The notes under the pieces: generated by a model
Seen by the model: only the letters and a program-made list of their open reading frames with translations
What the model was told of the DNA's origin: nothing
The model's database searches: none
Assembly (NCBI GenBank): GCA_039815365.1
Contig: JBCBZK010000044.1
Location: 1-24,896, forward strand
From: CALBPI01 sp039815365
Lineage (GTDB): Bacteria; Pseudomonadota; Gammaproteobacteria; Steroidobacterales; Woeseiaceae
Reading direction: 5' to 3'
DNA length: 24,896 nt
In this document: one piece after another, positions 14,846-22,578 of the stretch
Layout of the letters: the number at the start of each line of letters is the position of its first letter
Numbering within the stretch: the first letter of the stretch is position 1
Program-made: the position numbers and the translations under genes

Positions 14846-17641
14846 TTATAGCTCGCGAAGCAGTGTTGCTGCCTCTTCACGAGACGGGAAATTGCTATCG
14901 CTCTCCACAAGGCGCGTCAAAGCGCGCTTTGCAGCAGGCGCATCACCACTATCTAGGAGTGCTGCTGCCAGATGGTATTGTATCTCAGGATCATCAGCTG
15001 CCAGCTCATTCGCCTGTTTTAGCAGTCGTACCGCATCGTCCGCGCGCCCGGCACTGCGATAAATCCAGCCAAGTGTGTCAGCAATCGCGGCCGAATCCGG
15101 TGACAGTTTGTGTGCACGTTCTGCGAGCTGCGTTGCTCGCACCAGATCGCCTTGTTGCTGGTACTGCCACGCCAGATTGTTCAGCGCAACGACATTGCTG
15201 TCATCCGCATCCAGCACACGATCATACGCGGCTGAGGCGCCAGCCGTATCGCCCTGGGCCTGCAGATGCTGCGCCAGAGCCATACGAATACCGACGTCAC
15301 CAGGATTACGCGCAAGCCAGGCCTCAAGTGGCGCCTTCGGATTGGCAAGCTGACCGGCCTGGCGCACCTGAAACTCGCGCAATGCGGACGTTGCATCGGC
15401 GCCTTCCTGCGTCGCGCGCGCAAAAGTACGAGCCGCATCCTCGAAGCGCTCCTGTCTTGCTAGCCATTCGCCGCGCAACATCACGCCCGCTGTCTCTTCT
15501 GGATGTGCACGTTCGAGCTGTTGAATGTTCTCCTCGGCAGAGGCAAACATACCTTCTTCCATTTCAACGATCGCAAGCGTTGCACGCGCCTGCAGCCAGT
15601 CCGGTGAAATCTGTAACGCGTTCTGCAAGGTTGCGCGCGCAGCATTACTGCGACGCATCGCAACCAAAACCCGCGCTTTCTGGAACAGCGCGTTGCGGTC
15701 GCGCGGGTTCTCCTGAACCGCGCGTTCGGCCTGCGCAAGACCTTCGTCGAATCGGCCTAACTGCAACATCACGCGAGAGACGAATTGTCGGGCGTCGGGC
15801 GCCAATCGCTCTAGCGCCGCAAGCGACGAGACTGAACTATTGGCAAGCTCAAAATCTCCGGAGCGCAATGCAAGGTCAATAAGAATCTGTCGCGGCAAAA
15901 CAGCCGCAGGGTGAGCGTCAATCGTACGAATCAACAAGTCGCGCGCGTCTTGTCCGCGATTTTGCAACAGCGCGACCCGAGTCATACCTAACAGGGCGTC
16001 AAGATCATTGCTGCTCAGCGCTGCCGCTTGCTCGTACGCCTGCGAGGCCGCATCGATTTTCTGCTGTGCGATCAGCACGTCACCGTAAACGACATACACT
16101 GCAGGGTCTTTGCCGGCAGCGTCGATGCGACGGGACACTAACCGTTCGGCCTCGGCTGCATCACCGCTGTTCAGCAGGAAAATGCTGGCGATGCGCAGTG
16201 CGTCGGCGGAGTCTGCGTTGCTCTGAGCCAATTGTCGTGCAAACGTTGCCGCTTCTGCAGACTTACCTTGCCCGTCCATCGCAGCCAATAGCAGCGATTC
16301 GCGGCGAAAATCATCAGACACCTGAGTCATTTCGCGCAGCAAAGCCTCAGCGCTCGCAAAATCACCATTGGAGACCTGCAGCGACGCTAGCCCTAACTGC
16401 GTTTTCCTGTCGCTCGGGTCTAGTGCGCGGGCCTGTTCAAGGTTGTCGATTGCCGCCTCAATATCGCCCTGTTGCAGCCGCGCTAACGCGAACAGTTTCT
16501 GCATGGCCAAGTCTTCGTCGACGTCGCCACCCACTGGCGCCAGCGCCGCTAACGCAGCGTCAGGTCGCGCGCGTTGCAGCTGCACCTGCGCCAGCAGTTT
16601 TCTTGCGGCAACGTTCGAAGGCGCTAACGAAACCAAGCGGGACAGCACTTCTTCTGCCTGCTCAAGATTGCCCCGTTGCAGCTGCAACTGACCAAGCATG
16701 TACTGAGCCTGTAAGTCGTCCGGAGTGATTTGCAACAGCTGCTGCAAATCGCGCGTTGCGCCTTCCGGGTCACCGCTGGCGCGCGCCAGTTTTGCTGACA
16801 GGAACAACGCCGGCGGCGCGTTCGGCGCGAGCGAGCGCAGCGTTTTTAAGTTACCGCTCGCGGCGTCGAGCGCGCCTAACGACAACTGACTGTCGACAAG
16901 ATTCGACAAAATATCCAGATATCGAGGCAGGCTGGTCTCACGCGGCACAGCGGCGATCGCGGCTTCGAATGCGCGCTCTGCACTCGCGTAGTCAGCACGT
17001 CTTTGATGCAGTGTGCCGAGCAACAACTGCGCATCAACCTGATCCGGCGCACGGTCGACAAGCGCCTGCAATGCAATGACCGCTGCATCGGCGCGTCCGG
17101 ACGCCGCATCTATCGAGGCAAGACCGAGCGCTGCGTCCACAGAGTCTGGCTGCAACTGGGCCAATTGCTGATAGGTGCCGGATGCAATCTCTGTCTTACC
17201 GAGCCCGAGTTGGGCACGGCCGATATATTTGAGTCGCTCGGCATTAGCCAGCACAGCCGGTGGTGTCTCGAGCGCTGTGAGCATGTCGCTGAACTTTGAT
17301 TGAGCGAGCAAGATGTCGAGAGACAGCCGACGCACGTCCGGACCCGTAAGGCCGCTCTCCACTGCGCGCTGTAAATTGACCTCGGCTGCGACAAAATCAC
17401 CCAGACCAAGCGAGACCTTCGCGAGTTTGAAGCGCGCATCCGCATTGCTCTCATCGTTGTTCAGGACTTTCTTGAGCTCGATCATTGCCGCGCGGTATTC
17501 TCCGGCGGTAATACTCTGACTCGCGCTCTCCATACGTTCCTCGTCGCTCGTCGTAAGCCCGCACGCGGACAAAGCGAGCGCTGCCAACATCAGGCAGACG
17601 CGGCGCAGGAGCGGCATAAACGTAGGTTCAAAGATCAGCAT
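14846..17641 (-). CDS. prsT: PrsT, PEP-CTERM system TPR-repeat lipoprotein
   Basis: This 931-residue protein is almost wholly tetratricopeptide repeats, matching TIGR02917 (PEP-CTERM/XrtA system TPR lipoprotein PrsT) in length and design. A lipoprotein signal ends in LALSAC with Cys27, so the repeats are exposed in the periplasm or at the outer membrane. Typical TPR units are visible, for example LKKVLNNDESNADARFKLAK near the N-terminus, RAVQENPRDRNALFQKARVL, and NNLAWQYQQQGDLVRATQLA near the C-terminus. The role is probably scaffolding for EPS or PEP-CTERM protein export; the mechanism is unknown. ATG 17641 is chosen because GGGAAGG (17654-17648) ends six bases upstream. ATG 17647 touches that site, and ATG 17617 lacks one but also gives a good signal peptide. 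The start overlaps xrtA by 14 bp. Confidence 0.92.
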   Translation of the reverse strand: MLIFEPTFMPLLRRVCLMLAALALSACGLTTSDEERMESASQSITAGEYRAAMIELKKVLNNDESNADARFKLAKVSLGLGDFVAAEVNLQRAVESGLTGPDVRRLSLDILLAQSKFSDMLTALETPPAVLANAERLKYIGRAQLGLGKTEIASGTYQQLAQLQPDSVDAALGLASIDAASGRADAAVIALQALVDRAPDQVDAQLLLGTLHQRRADYASAERAFEAAIAAVPRETSLPRYLDILSNLVDSQLSLGALDAASGNLKTLRSLAPNAPPALFLSAKLARASGDPEGATRDLQQLLQITPDDLQAQYMLGQLQLQRGNLEQAEEVLSRLVSLAPSNVAARKLLAQVQLQRARPDAALAALAPVGGDVDEDLAMQKLFALARLQQGDIEAAIDNLEQARALDPSDRKTQLGLASLQVSNGDFASAEALLREMTQVSDDFRRESLLLAAMDGQGKSAEAATFARQLAQSNADSADALRIASIFLLNSGDAAEAERLVSRRIDAAGKDPAVYVVYGDVLIAQQKIDAASQAYEQAAALSSNDLDALLGMTRVALLQNRGQDARDLLIRTIDAHPAAVLPRQILIDLALRSGDFELANSSVSSLAALERLAPDARQFVSRVMLQLGRFDEGLAQAERAVQENPRDRNALFQKARVLVAMRRSNAARATLQNALQISPDWLQARATLAIVEMEEGMFASAEENIQQLERAHPEETAGVMLRGEWLARQERFEDAARTFARATQEGADATSALREFQVRQAGQLANPKAPLEAWLARNPGDVGIRMALAQHLQAQGDTAGASAAYDRVLDADDSNVVALNNLAWQYQQQGDLVRATQLAERAHKLSPDSAAIADTLGWIYRSAGRADDAVRLLKQANELAADDPEIQYHLAAALLDSGDAPAAKRALTRLVESDSNFPSREEAATLLREL

Positions 17642-19139
17642 GGTCATCCTTCCCAGCGACTAGTTGCGGTAAATTGTATTCGAAGCCGGCCGCGAACTCT
17701 CGAAGTACGTCACGGGCTGAGTCACAGCTTGCGTCACACTTTGTGGCAAACGCGATGACGCCCGCAGCCGGTTTGCCGCGCAGCACAGCAAGTGCCTGAG
17801 CAAACTTCGCCTCTCGGGCGCCGGCAATCGCTTGGCCATCAATGTCGTAGCGATACCAAATCAGCCACTCCCCCAGTACACCGCGTGCCGACAATTCTCT
17901 GACGGGACCGAAAGCGCCTGCAATCAACTGCACTTCATTCTTCTTGCGCTGCGTCCTGCGCCAGTCACCGGCAATATCATTGCTGAAGTAGATCAACTCA
18001 CGATCCTGAGACTGCGAAAAATACACGTTGGCGTAGACCAAAACGTCTTTACCAGCGCTGGTATAGCGTTGCAGCAATTGCTCCTGCACCCCTGTGTAGG
18101 TGGGCTGCCACGAAGCACGCGCACGCGCCGGGCCTTGCCAACCTGTGACTGCCGGCAACTTAAGCACTAGAGCGTCCTCGCGCTGCGGCTCTGACGTTGC
18201 TTGCCAGGCCCACAGCGGTCCTGCCAAAGCGACACATGCGGTGACCACCAAAGCCGGCCAGCGAGCACGATCTGCGCCGTTACCGATATTCGAACGCGAC
18301 ACCGGCAGCTTCTTCTCGAACCGTTGCGCAAAGAACAGTGCCGGCAAGATTGTGACCGCGAAGATGATCCAGCCTAACGACAGATGATCCGCGACCATCG
18401 GATGATCCATGCCGGCGTAATGACCAATAGCGATAATGATCAATACGCGAACCCAGTTACCAATCATACTCAGCAGTATGATGACGGCGAGCAGCACGAT
18501 GGACGGCAGCCATCGTCGGTAATACAGATGCGCATAGAGCAGCGCGACCGATACGCCTGCCAACAAATAGGACAGCCCCGCACAGCCTTCCGCGATTTCA
18601 AAATCTCCGCCCGGAAGCATTACGTGATTGCCCTGAAGCAATGCCGGAATGCCAACGATAGATAGCGCGACGCCGACGGCTGCGGAGGTCACTGATTGGA
18701 AAAATGGTTGCGTCATGTCTAATGCGGGTAGCGCGCAATACAGATAGGCGATCGCAAATGCCGTCACGATGCCCGTTCGATAACCGAAGACTGCGACAAC
18801 GCAGAACCACCATATTGCGGGCAACGCTATGGTTTGCACAGCGACGACGTTGGCAACATATCCAAGCAACCAGAAAGCACTGAGCGCGAGCACCGCCAAC
18901 AGACTCCACCAACCCGGCGTTGCAACGCTGGCAACAATGGCGGCACGCGCGCGCCATAGCAACCAGGCGCTGATCGCGGCGACGAGATACCCATGTCCGA
19001 CAACACCGCCAGCCGCCCACTGCGTTGATACCCAGGCAATACTGGGCCAAAACGCGACACCCAGCAGAACGGCGAGCGCAACGAACATGGCACCGACCTG
19101 CACGCGCACCGATACGGGATACGCTGAATCTGGCGCCAT
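17628..19139 (-). CDS. xrtA: Exosortase A fused to an EpsI-like domain (XrtA)
   Basis: This 503-residue inner-membrane protein processes PEP-CTERM proteins at their C-terminal sorting signal. The N-terminal ~280 residues have many membrane helices and the three exosortase catalytic residues: Cys186 in EIAEGCAGLSYL, Arg231 in GNWVRVLIII and His252 in ADHLSLGWIIF. After a further helix (about 295-311), the C-terminal ~190 residues form a soluble EpsI/DUF3485-like domain (LPAVTGWQGPARARASWQPTYTG, ELIYFSNDIAGDWRR, GEWLIWYRYDIDG), a fusion typical of XrtA. ATG 19139 is preferred to GTG 19142; the Shine-Dalgarno is weak in both cases. It lies 34 bp after a deacetylase gene and overlaps prsT by 14 bp. 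The motif reads CAGLSY, where XrtA proteins as I recall them have CSGLRY. Confidence 0.95.
   Translation of the reverse strand: MAPDSAYPVSVRVQVGAMFVALAVLLGVAFWPSIAWVSTQWAAGGVVGHGYLVAAISAWLLWRARAAIVASVATPGWWSLLAVLALSAFWLLGYVANVVAVQTIALPAIWWFCVVAVFGYRTGIVTAFAIAYLYCALPALDMTQPFFQSVTSAAVGVALSIVGIPALLQGNHVMLPGGDFEIAEGCAGLSYLLAGVSVALLYAHLYYRRWLPSIVLLAVIILLSMIGNWVRVLIIIAIGHYAGMDHPMVADHLSLGWIIFAVTILPALFFAQRFEKKLPVSRSNIGNGADRARWPALVVTACVALAGPLWAWQATSEPQREDALVLKLPAVTGWQGPARARASWQPTYTGVQEQLLQRYTSAGKDVLVYANVYFSQSQDRELIYFSNDIAGDWRRTQRKKNEVQLIAGAFGPVRELSARGVLGEWLIWYRYDIDGQAIAGAREAKFAQALAVLRGKPAAGVIAFATKCDASCDSARDVLREFAAGFEYNLPQLVAGKDDHADL
17648..17654 (-). promoter_or_regulatory. Ribosome binding site that selects the prsT start
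   Basis: On the minus strand GGGAAGG (17654-17648) is followed directly by ATG 17647, then by ATG 17641 after six bases. Only the second has workable spacing, so 17641 is the likely start. The site lies within the last codons of xrtA, so prsT translation is probably coupled to xrtA. Confidence 0.55.
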
Positions 19140-19173
19140 CACGAGCGAGGTGACCTGATGATGCGTCGCAAGA

Positions 19174-20208
19174 TCATGATGTCAACGCGCCCGAGCGAAT
19201 GTCCTTAGCCACTTGAGCGACCGATGTGACGTTCTGAATCTGATGTTTGACGATGAAGGCATTCAGGTGCGTCAGGGCCGTCGGCGTCAGTAGCTTTGGA
19301 TGTCCCATGACCTGCCAAAGCACGCGTTGCGTGTCATGCGCACCGTGCTGCATGAGCTGTGCAGCTTTCGGCCCATCGGAGGAAGACTCGGATACGCGAC
19401 CGCCGCCAAGCAAACGACGCACCACTTCGGTCGCACCCAAGCGTTTGGACACGCCCTCGCCACCGCTCGCGACACCCGGTGCAGATTTCGCCAGACGCGC
19501 AAACAAGCGCTGCCAATAGTGAAAAAACGGCAACTTCATTGGCGTCACTGGAATCTCCAGAAACGCACCGTCACTGGTGGGCTTCAGTGGACTGTCATCG
19601 AACTGCCACCACGGCGATCCGGGCGCACGCGAAAAGTCGAAGCCTTTGTCTGCATCGCGCAGAACCGCGCCGGGTACGACACTACTGTCGACATCGATAC
19701 CTAATTCGCTCAGCGCCGCACCAACGTATTCGAAAGGCTCGATGCAAAATCCGCCGGCACGATAGCTACTCAACGGCTCCGTCGTCAGATCTGACAGCAC
19801 GCCCGCGTACTTTTTGACGATCGCAGTCGCTTCTTCTTGCGTGAATTCGTCCAACCGATAGCGCGCGCCCCCGAAATCCCAACGATCGTCACGCCAATGT
19901 GTGTCTTCCCAGTGTGGATGGACATGCAGCGCAATATCGTGACCGAGGCGTGCTAGCTGTTCGATGTGGGCACGCACTTCATCGTGCATTTTGCTGACCG
20001 CCGGGTGTGCCTGCGACAGCTCACGCATGCGACTCACCATGCCCGCATCAACGTAAAAGGTAATTGATGCGCTGTGCTGCCGTGCAAACGCGCATAGCAG
20101 CTCGGATGGCTCAACCAAGCAGTGCGAAATGCTCCCGCTATCGTGGAAAAACAGCTCGTAGTCCTGACTGAGGATCAGTGGCGCGGCTAGCGACGTCGCT
20201 GTGGTCAA
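19174..20208 (-). CDS. Divergent polysaccharide deacetylase-like protein
   Basis: This protein has 344 residues from a proposed TTG start. The start of the fold, PLILSQDYELFFHDSGS (10-26), places an Asp pair position (SQDYE) where deacetylases have their first catalytic motif, and HDIALHVHPHW (90-100) resembles the HxxxH-type metal motif. SSYRAGGFCIEPFEY and IPVTPMKLPFF follow further on. It does not look like the DUF3473 deacetylase usually found in XrtA clusters (no ExVEDYF-type start). No signal peptide is seen. The TTG at 20208 has GGAGAAG 5 nt upstream, and a sigma-54-type element ends just before it. A TTG at 20277 would add 23 residues but lacks a ribosome site. It is the first gene after the regulatory gap, before xrtA. 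Enzymatic activity is inferred. Confidence 0.72.
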   Translation of the reverse strand: MTTATSLAAPLILSQDYELFFHDSGSISHCLVEPSELLCAFARQHSASITFYVDAGMVSRMRELSQAHPAVSKMHDEVRAHIEQLARLGHDIALHVHPHWEDTHWRDDRWDFGGARYRLDEFTQEEATAIVKKYAGVLSDLTTEPLSSYRAGGFCIEPFEYVGAALSELGIDVDSSVVPGAVLRDADKGFDFSRAPGSPWWQFDDSPLKPTSDGAFLEIPVTPMKLPFFHYWQRLFARLAKSAPGVASGGEGVSKRLGATEVVRRLLGGGRVSESSSDGPKAAQLMQHGAHDTQRVLWQVMGHPKLLTPTALTHLNAFIVKHQIQNVTSVAQVAKDIRSGALTS

Positions 20209-20213
20209 TTGAG

Positions 20214-20220
20214 CTTCTCC
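20214..20220 (-). promoter_or_regulatory. Ribosome binding site supporting a TTG start
   Basis: GGAGAAG (20220-20214) is a strong Shine-Dalgarno sequence followed by CTCAA and TTG 20208, in frame with the deacetylase-like protein. An ATG overlapping this site (20222) opens only five codons before TGA, so it is not the main start. Confidence 0.55.
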
Positions 20221-20231
20221 ATGGTCGGCGC

Positions 20232-20246
20232 GCAATATCACCGCCA
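20232..20246 (-). promoter_or_regulatory. Candidate sigma-54 (-24/-12) promoter of the xrtA operon
   Basis: On the minus strand TGGC (20246-20243), seven bases, then TTGC (20235-20232) match the sigma-54 consensus TGGC-N7-TTGC, with GG and GC exactly 10 bases apart. Transcription would begin near 20220, giving a leader of about 12 bases that starts with the Shine-Dalgarno GGAGAAG before TTG 20208. PEP-CTERM system genes have been reported to depend on RpoN and the PrsK/PrsR pair in floc-forming betaproteobacteria. The bases after TGGC (GG instead of AC) are not consensus, so this remains a candidate. Confidence 0.45.
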
Positions 20247-20320
20247 GCGCGTGACGGCGCGCCGGCCAGATAAACAAACAAGTGTCAGGTAAAGCGGTCT
20301 AGAGCTTTGCCATCCCGACA

Positions 20321-20350
20321 ATTATCGCCTGTTTTTCAATCTGTTGTCGC
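20321..20350 (-). promoter_or_regulatory. Weak sigma-70-like promoter candidate
   Basis: On the minus strand GCGACA (20350-20345; 4 of 6 matches to TTGACA) and GATAAT (20326-20321; 5 of 6 to TATAAT) are 18 bp apart. A start near 20314 would place the CRP-type palindrome about 66 bp upstream, compatible with upstream activation. The -35 match is modest. Confidence 0.25.
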
Positions 20351-20372
20351 GGCTACAGTTCCCGAAATCGCA

Positions 20373-20388
20373 TGTGATCCAGTTCACA
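20373..20388. promoter_or_regulatory. CRP/Vfr/Clp-type operator
   Basis: Bases 20373-20388 read TGTGATCCAGTTCACA. Both half-sites TGTGA and TCACA are exact with the 6-bp spacing of CRP-family operators, and 14 of 16 bases agree with the idealised E. coli CRP core. It lies 18 bp past the prsK stop, in the gap before the deacetylase/xrtA operon. CRP homologues control EPS in several proteobacteria, including c-di-GMP-responsive Clp in xanthomonads. The binding protein here is not known. Confidence 0.6.
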
Positions 20389-20406
20389 GTTTGCAATGTT
20401 AAGCAA

Positions 20407-22449
20407 TCAGACGTCAGGAACCGATTGCACGAGCGGCAGCAGCAGGCTCATAGTCGTACCTGCTCCAACCACAGACGTGACTTCTATATCACCACCAAGC
20501 TCCCGCACATACTCGAGCGCCTGAAATGCGCCAATGCCCATGCCTTTAGTGCCTTTGGTGCTCTGGAACGGTTTGAATAAGCCATCATTGATGAAGGCAG
20601 CCGACATACCACTGCCTGTATCGGTGATTCTGATGACACCAAAACCCGATATGGCTTCGCAACCAATCGTGACGGAACCCGAATCGTCTGTCGCTTCCTG
20701 GGCGTTTCGGACCAAATGCTCAAGAATACGAATAAACCTGCCGGTATCCACGCTGACCCGCAGCGTCGTATCAACGTGTGATACAACCGCCACAGGTTGC
20801 CGCAATTGGCAGCGTTGCGCCGCTTGTTCAACAAGATCAGCCAGGCTAACAACGGTCATGCGCTTTTCGTCTCCGCCGCGCAGCTGTCCGAGCAGTCTCT
20901 CCATGCGTTGCACCGAGCCACTCACCGTCGAGATCATATCGTCAATGAAGGCCGGGTTCGCTTTATGCGTTTCGGCGTTCTTAACGACCATTGAAAGCTG
21001 CGCGAGAATATTGCTGATGTCGTGCATCATGAATGCTGACAGACGACTGTACGTATCAAATTGTCGGCGTTCGACGTTTTGTTGTTCTGACTGGTATTGG
21101 CGAATATGCGTCGCGATATGCTGACCCATTGTTTTGAGCAAATCGTGATCTTCGTAGTTCAGTGACGGCGTGACCTCGGGCGCCAACAAGGCGACAAACC
21201 CTACGGTGTGCTCATTAGAGGTCAACGGCACAAGCAACCACCAGCGCGTCTCGCCAAAGACCTCCGGCACCAGAGCGTTGCTGTACAGCTGCGGACGACT
21301 TTGGCGCTCGCGAAAATCGACGACCCACTGGCGCTTTCGCATGAGTTCGATCATGGGCTCCAGATTGTTCAGCGGCTCGTCTGCGCCAACCTCAACCTGC
21401 CATGACGCAATGGGCAGAAACTGGGGTTGCACAGCAGCTTCGACCCACAACACCCCGCCCGGGCTGTCTACTAACTGGGCGATCGCCTTCACCGAGCGCT
21501 CCAGAATATTCGGCAATTGCGTATCGCCCAGCGTCCGTGTGAAACGCAGCCACTCATGACGATGATCGTATTTGAAGCGGAAAAAATTCTTCTTTAGATA
21601 CACCCGAGCTTGCGCCCGCACCGTTGCAGAAAATGCGACGACACAGAACAGCACCGCGGAAACGGCGTAGAACACGATCCTCGCAACATCTCCCCAACTA
21701 CCACCGAACACCTGGATATAGCTACCTGCAACCGAGATCAGCAACAAATAGACACCAACAATGCTCAGCGTCAGCGTGTAGAACGCCGTCTTTTGCGAAA
21801 CCACGCCATCCAGCGACCAATTCGGATTTCGCCGCAACGCCAACGCGATCCCGGGCAGAACCAGAACCAGAACGAATCCGCGCGCTGCAGCAAATGGCGC
21901 ATCGACCACGCCGTCTAGAAATGCGCGGGCATAAAAGAACAAATCAAATCCGAAGCTCACAACCATCGCGAAGCACAAGTACTTGATTGCCCAACGCGAT
22001 GTACGCGGTGCGTTACGGAATACATGCTCAGTCAGGACGAGGCCACAGATCGACGTCAGCAGTCCAAACTGCACGTACCACTGACTGAGCGATTGACCAG
22101 CGAATGACGGGCCGACACCTTCGGCTAACAGGGCGGCCAACACCACTAGCGAAATGACCAATACGCGCAAGGCGAGAATGACGTTACTACCAACATGCAA
22201 TGAGGCAAGCACGGCTAGTAAATATAATGACCAGCCCAGATTGCGCGCGACTTCAAGAAAAAGTCTCAGCTCGGGCGAGACATCCCACGCGCCGGCAGCA
22301 GCATCGACACTGATCGTCCACAAAATACTTAAAGCAAGCGCGAGCAAAAGCCACGCCCACGCGACACGGTCACGCCAAAACGTGACCGTTGCAAAAGCCA
22401 GCGCAAGATAGCCAGCAGTCGCTAGCGTGTAGCCAAAGGTCAGCCCCAA
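20407..22449 (-). CDS. prsK: PrsK, XrtA/PEP-CTERM system histidine kinase
   Basis: The 680-residue membrane sensor kinase matches the TIGR02916 design. Residues 1-275 hold about eight hydrophobic helices; a GAF-like domain follows (about 300-450; NILERSVKAIAQLVDSPGG, WWLLVPLTSNEHTVGFVALL). The dimerisation/phosphoacceptor helix is SRLSAFMMHDISNILAQL with His476. The ATPase domain has the N box HLVRNAQEATDD (578-589, Asn582), the G1 box ITDTGSGM (608-615) and the glycine-rich lid KGTKGMGIGAFQALEY (632-647). It should phosphorylate a PrsR-type sigma-54 activator, but no response-regulator gene is adjacent. The start is TTG 22449: an in-frame TGA lies a few codons upstream, GGAAG sits 5 nt before it, and the first helix begins at once. 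It is divergent from wecB across 129 bp. Confidence 0.93.
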   Translation of the reverse strand: MGLTFGYTLATAGYLALAFATVTFWRDRVAWAWLLLALALSILWTISVDAAAGAWDVSPELRLFLEVARNLGWSLYLLAVLASLHVGSNVILALRVLVISLVVLAALLAEGVGPSFAGQSLSQWYVQFGLLTSICGLVLTEHVFRNAPRTSRWAIKYLCFAMVVSFGFDLFFYARAFLDGVVDAPFAAARGFVLVLVLPGIALALRRNPNWSLDGVVSQKTAFYTLTLSIVGVYLLLISVAGSYIQVFGGSWGDVARIVFYAVSAVLFCVVAFSATVRAQARVYLKKNFFRFKYDHRHEWLRFTRTLGDTQLPNILERSVKAIAQLVDSPGGVLWVEAAVQPQFLPIASWQVEVGADEPLNNLEPMIELMRKRQWVVDFRERQSRPQLYSNALVPEVFGETRWWLLVPLTSNEHTVGFVALLAPEVTPSLNYEDHDLLKTMGQHIATHIRQYQSEQQNVERRQFDTYSRLSAFMMHDISNILAQLSMVVKNAETHKANPAFIDDMISTVSGSVQRMERLLGQLRGGDEKRMTVVSLADLVEQAAQRCQLRQPVAVVSHVDTTLRVSVDTGRFIRILEHLVRNAQEATDDSGSVTIGCEAISGFGVIRITDTGSGMSAAFINDGLFKPFQSTKGTKGMGIGAFQALEYVRELGGDIEVTSVVGAGTTMSLLLPLVQSVPDV

Positions 22450-22578
22450 AATGACTTCCGTTTGTCACCAAACCGCCATCATTACAGATCAAACTGCGAC
22501 ATACGAGCGGGTAAACCACAGAAAAAGTCGCTAGACTTCGCCGCAACAAGAAATACAGGTGCTCCAGGAGCCGTCATC
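22450..22578. other. Divergent intergenic region between prsK and wecB
   Basis: This 129-bp gap must hold the start signals of both divergent genes. I see no convincing -35/-10 or -24/-12 pair on either strand. A small dyad, AAGTC-GCTA-GACTT (22525-22538), lies in the wecB leader, and CCAGGAG (22564-22570) is the wecB ribosome site. No CRP-type palindrome is present here. Confidence 0.4.

Noticed and set aside
14803..15882. Long plus-strand open frame (359 residues) opposite prsT
   Set aside because: Rich in Arg, Ala, Pro and His with no domain pattern; it lies antisense to clear TPR coding sequence and is a shadow of GC-rich codons.
16066..16728. 220-residue plus-strand open frame opposite prsT
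   Set aside because: Low-complexity Arg/Ala/Pro composition, no start signals, antisense to a well-supported gene.
20205..20222. Five-codon ORF (ATG 20222 to TGA) overlapping the TTG start as a leader peptide
   Set aside because: Its ATG would lie at or outside the predicted transcript end and it overlaps the Shine-Dalgarno; likely chance.
22525..22538. AAGTC-GCTA-GACTT dyad in the wecB leader as an operator or terminator
   Set aside because: Only a 5-bp stem with no T-run or known operator match; expected by chance at this length.
22462..22578. Upstream TTG start for wecB
   Set aside because: It would add 39 residues unlike epimerases; ATG 22579 has a strong CCAGGAG site and starts the known family N-terminus.
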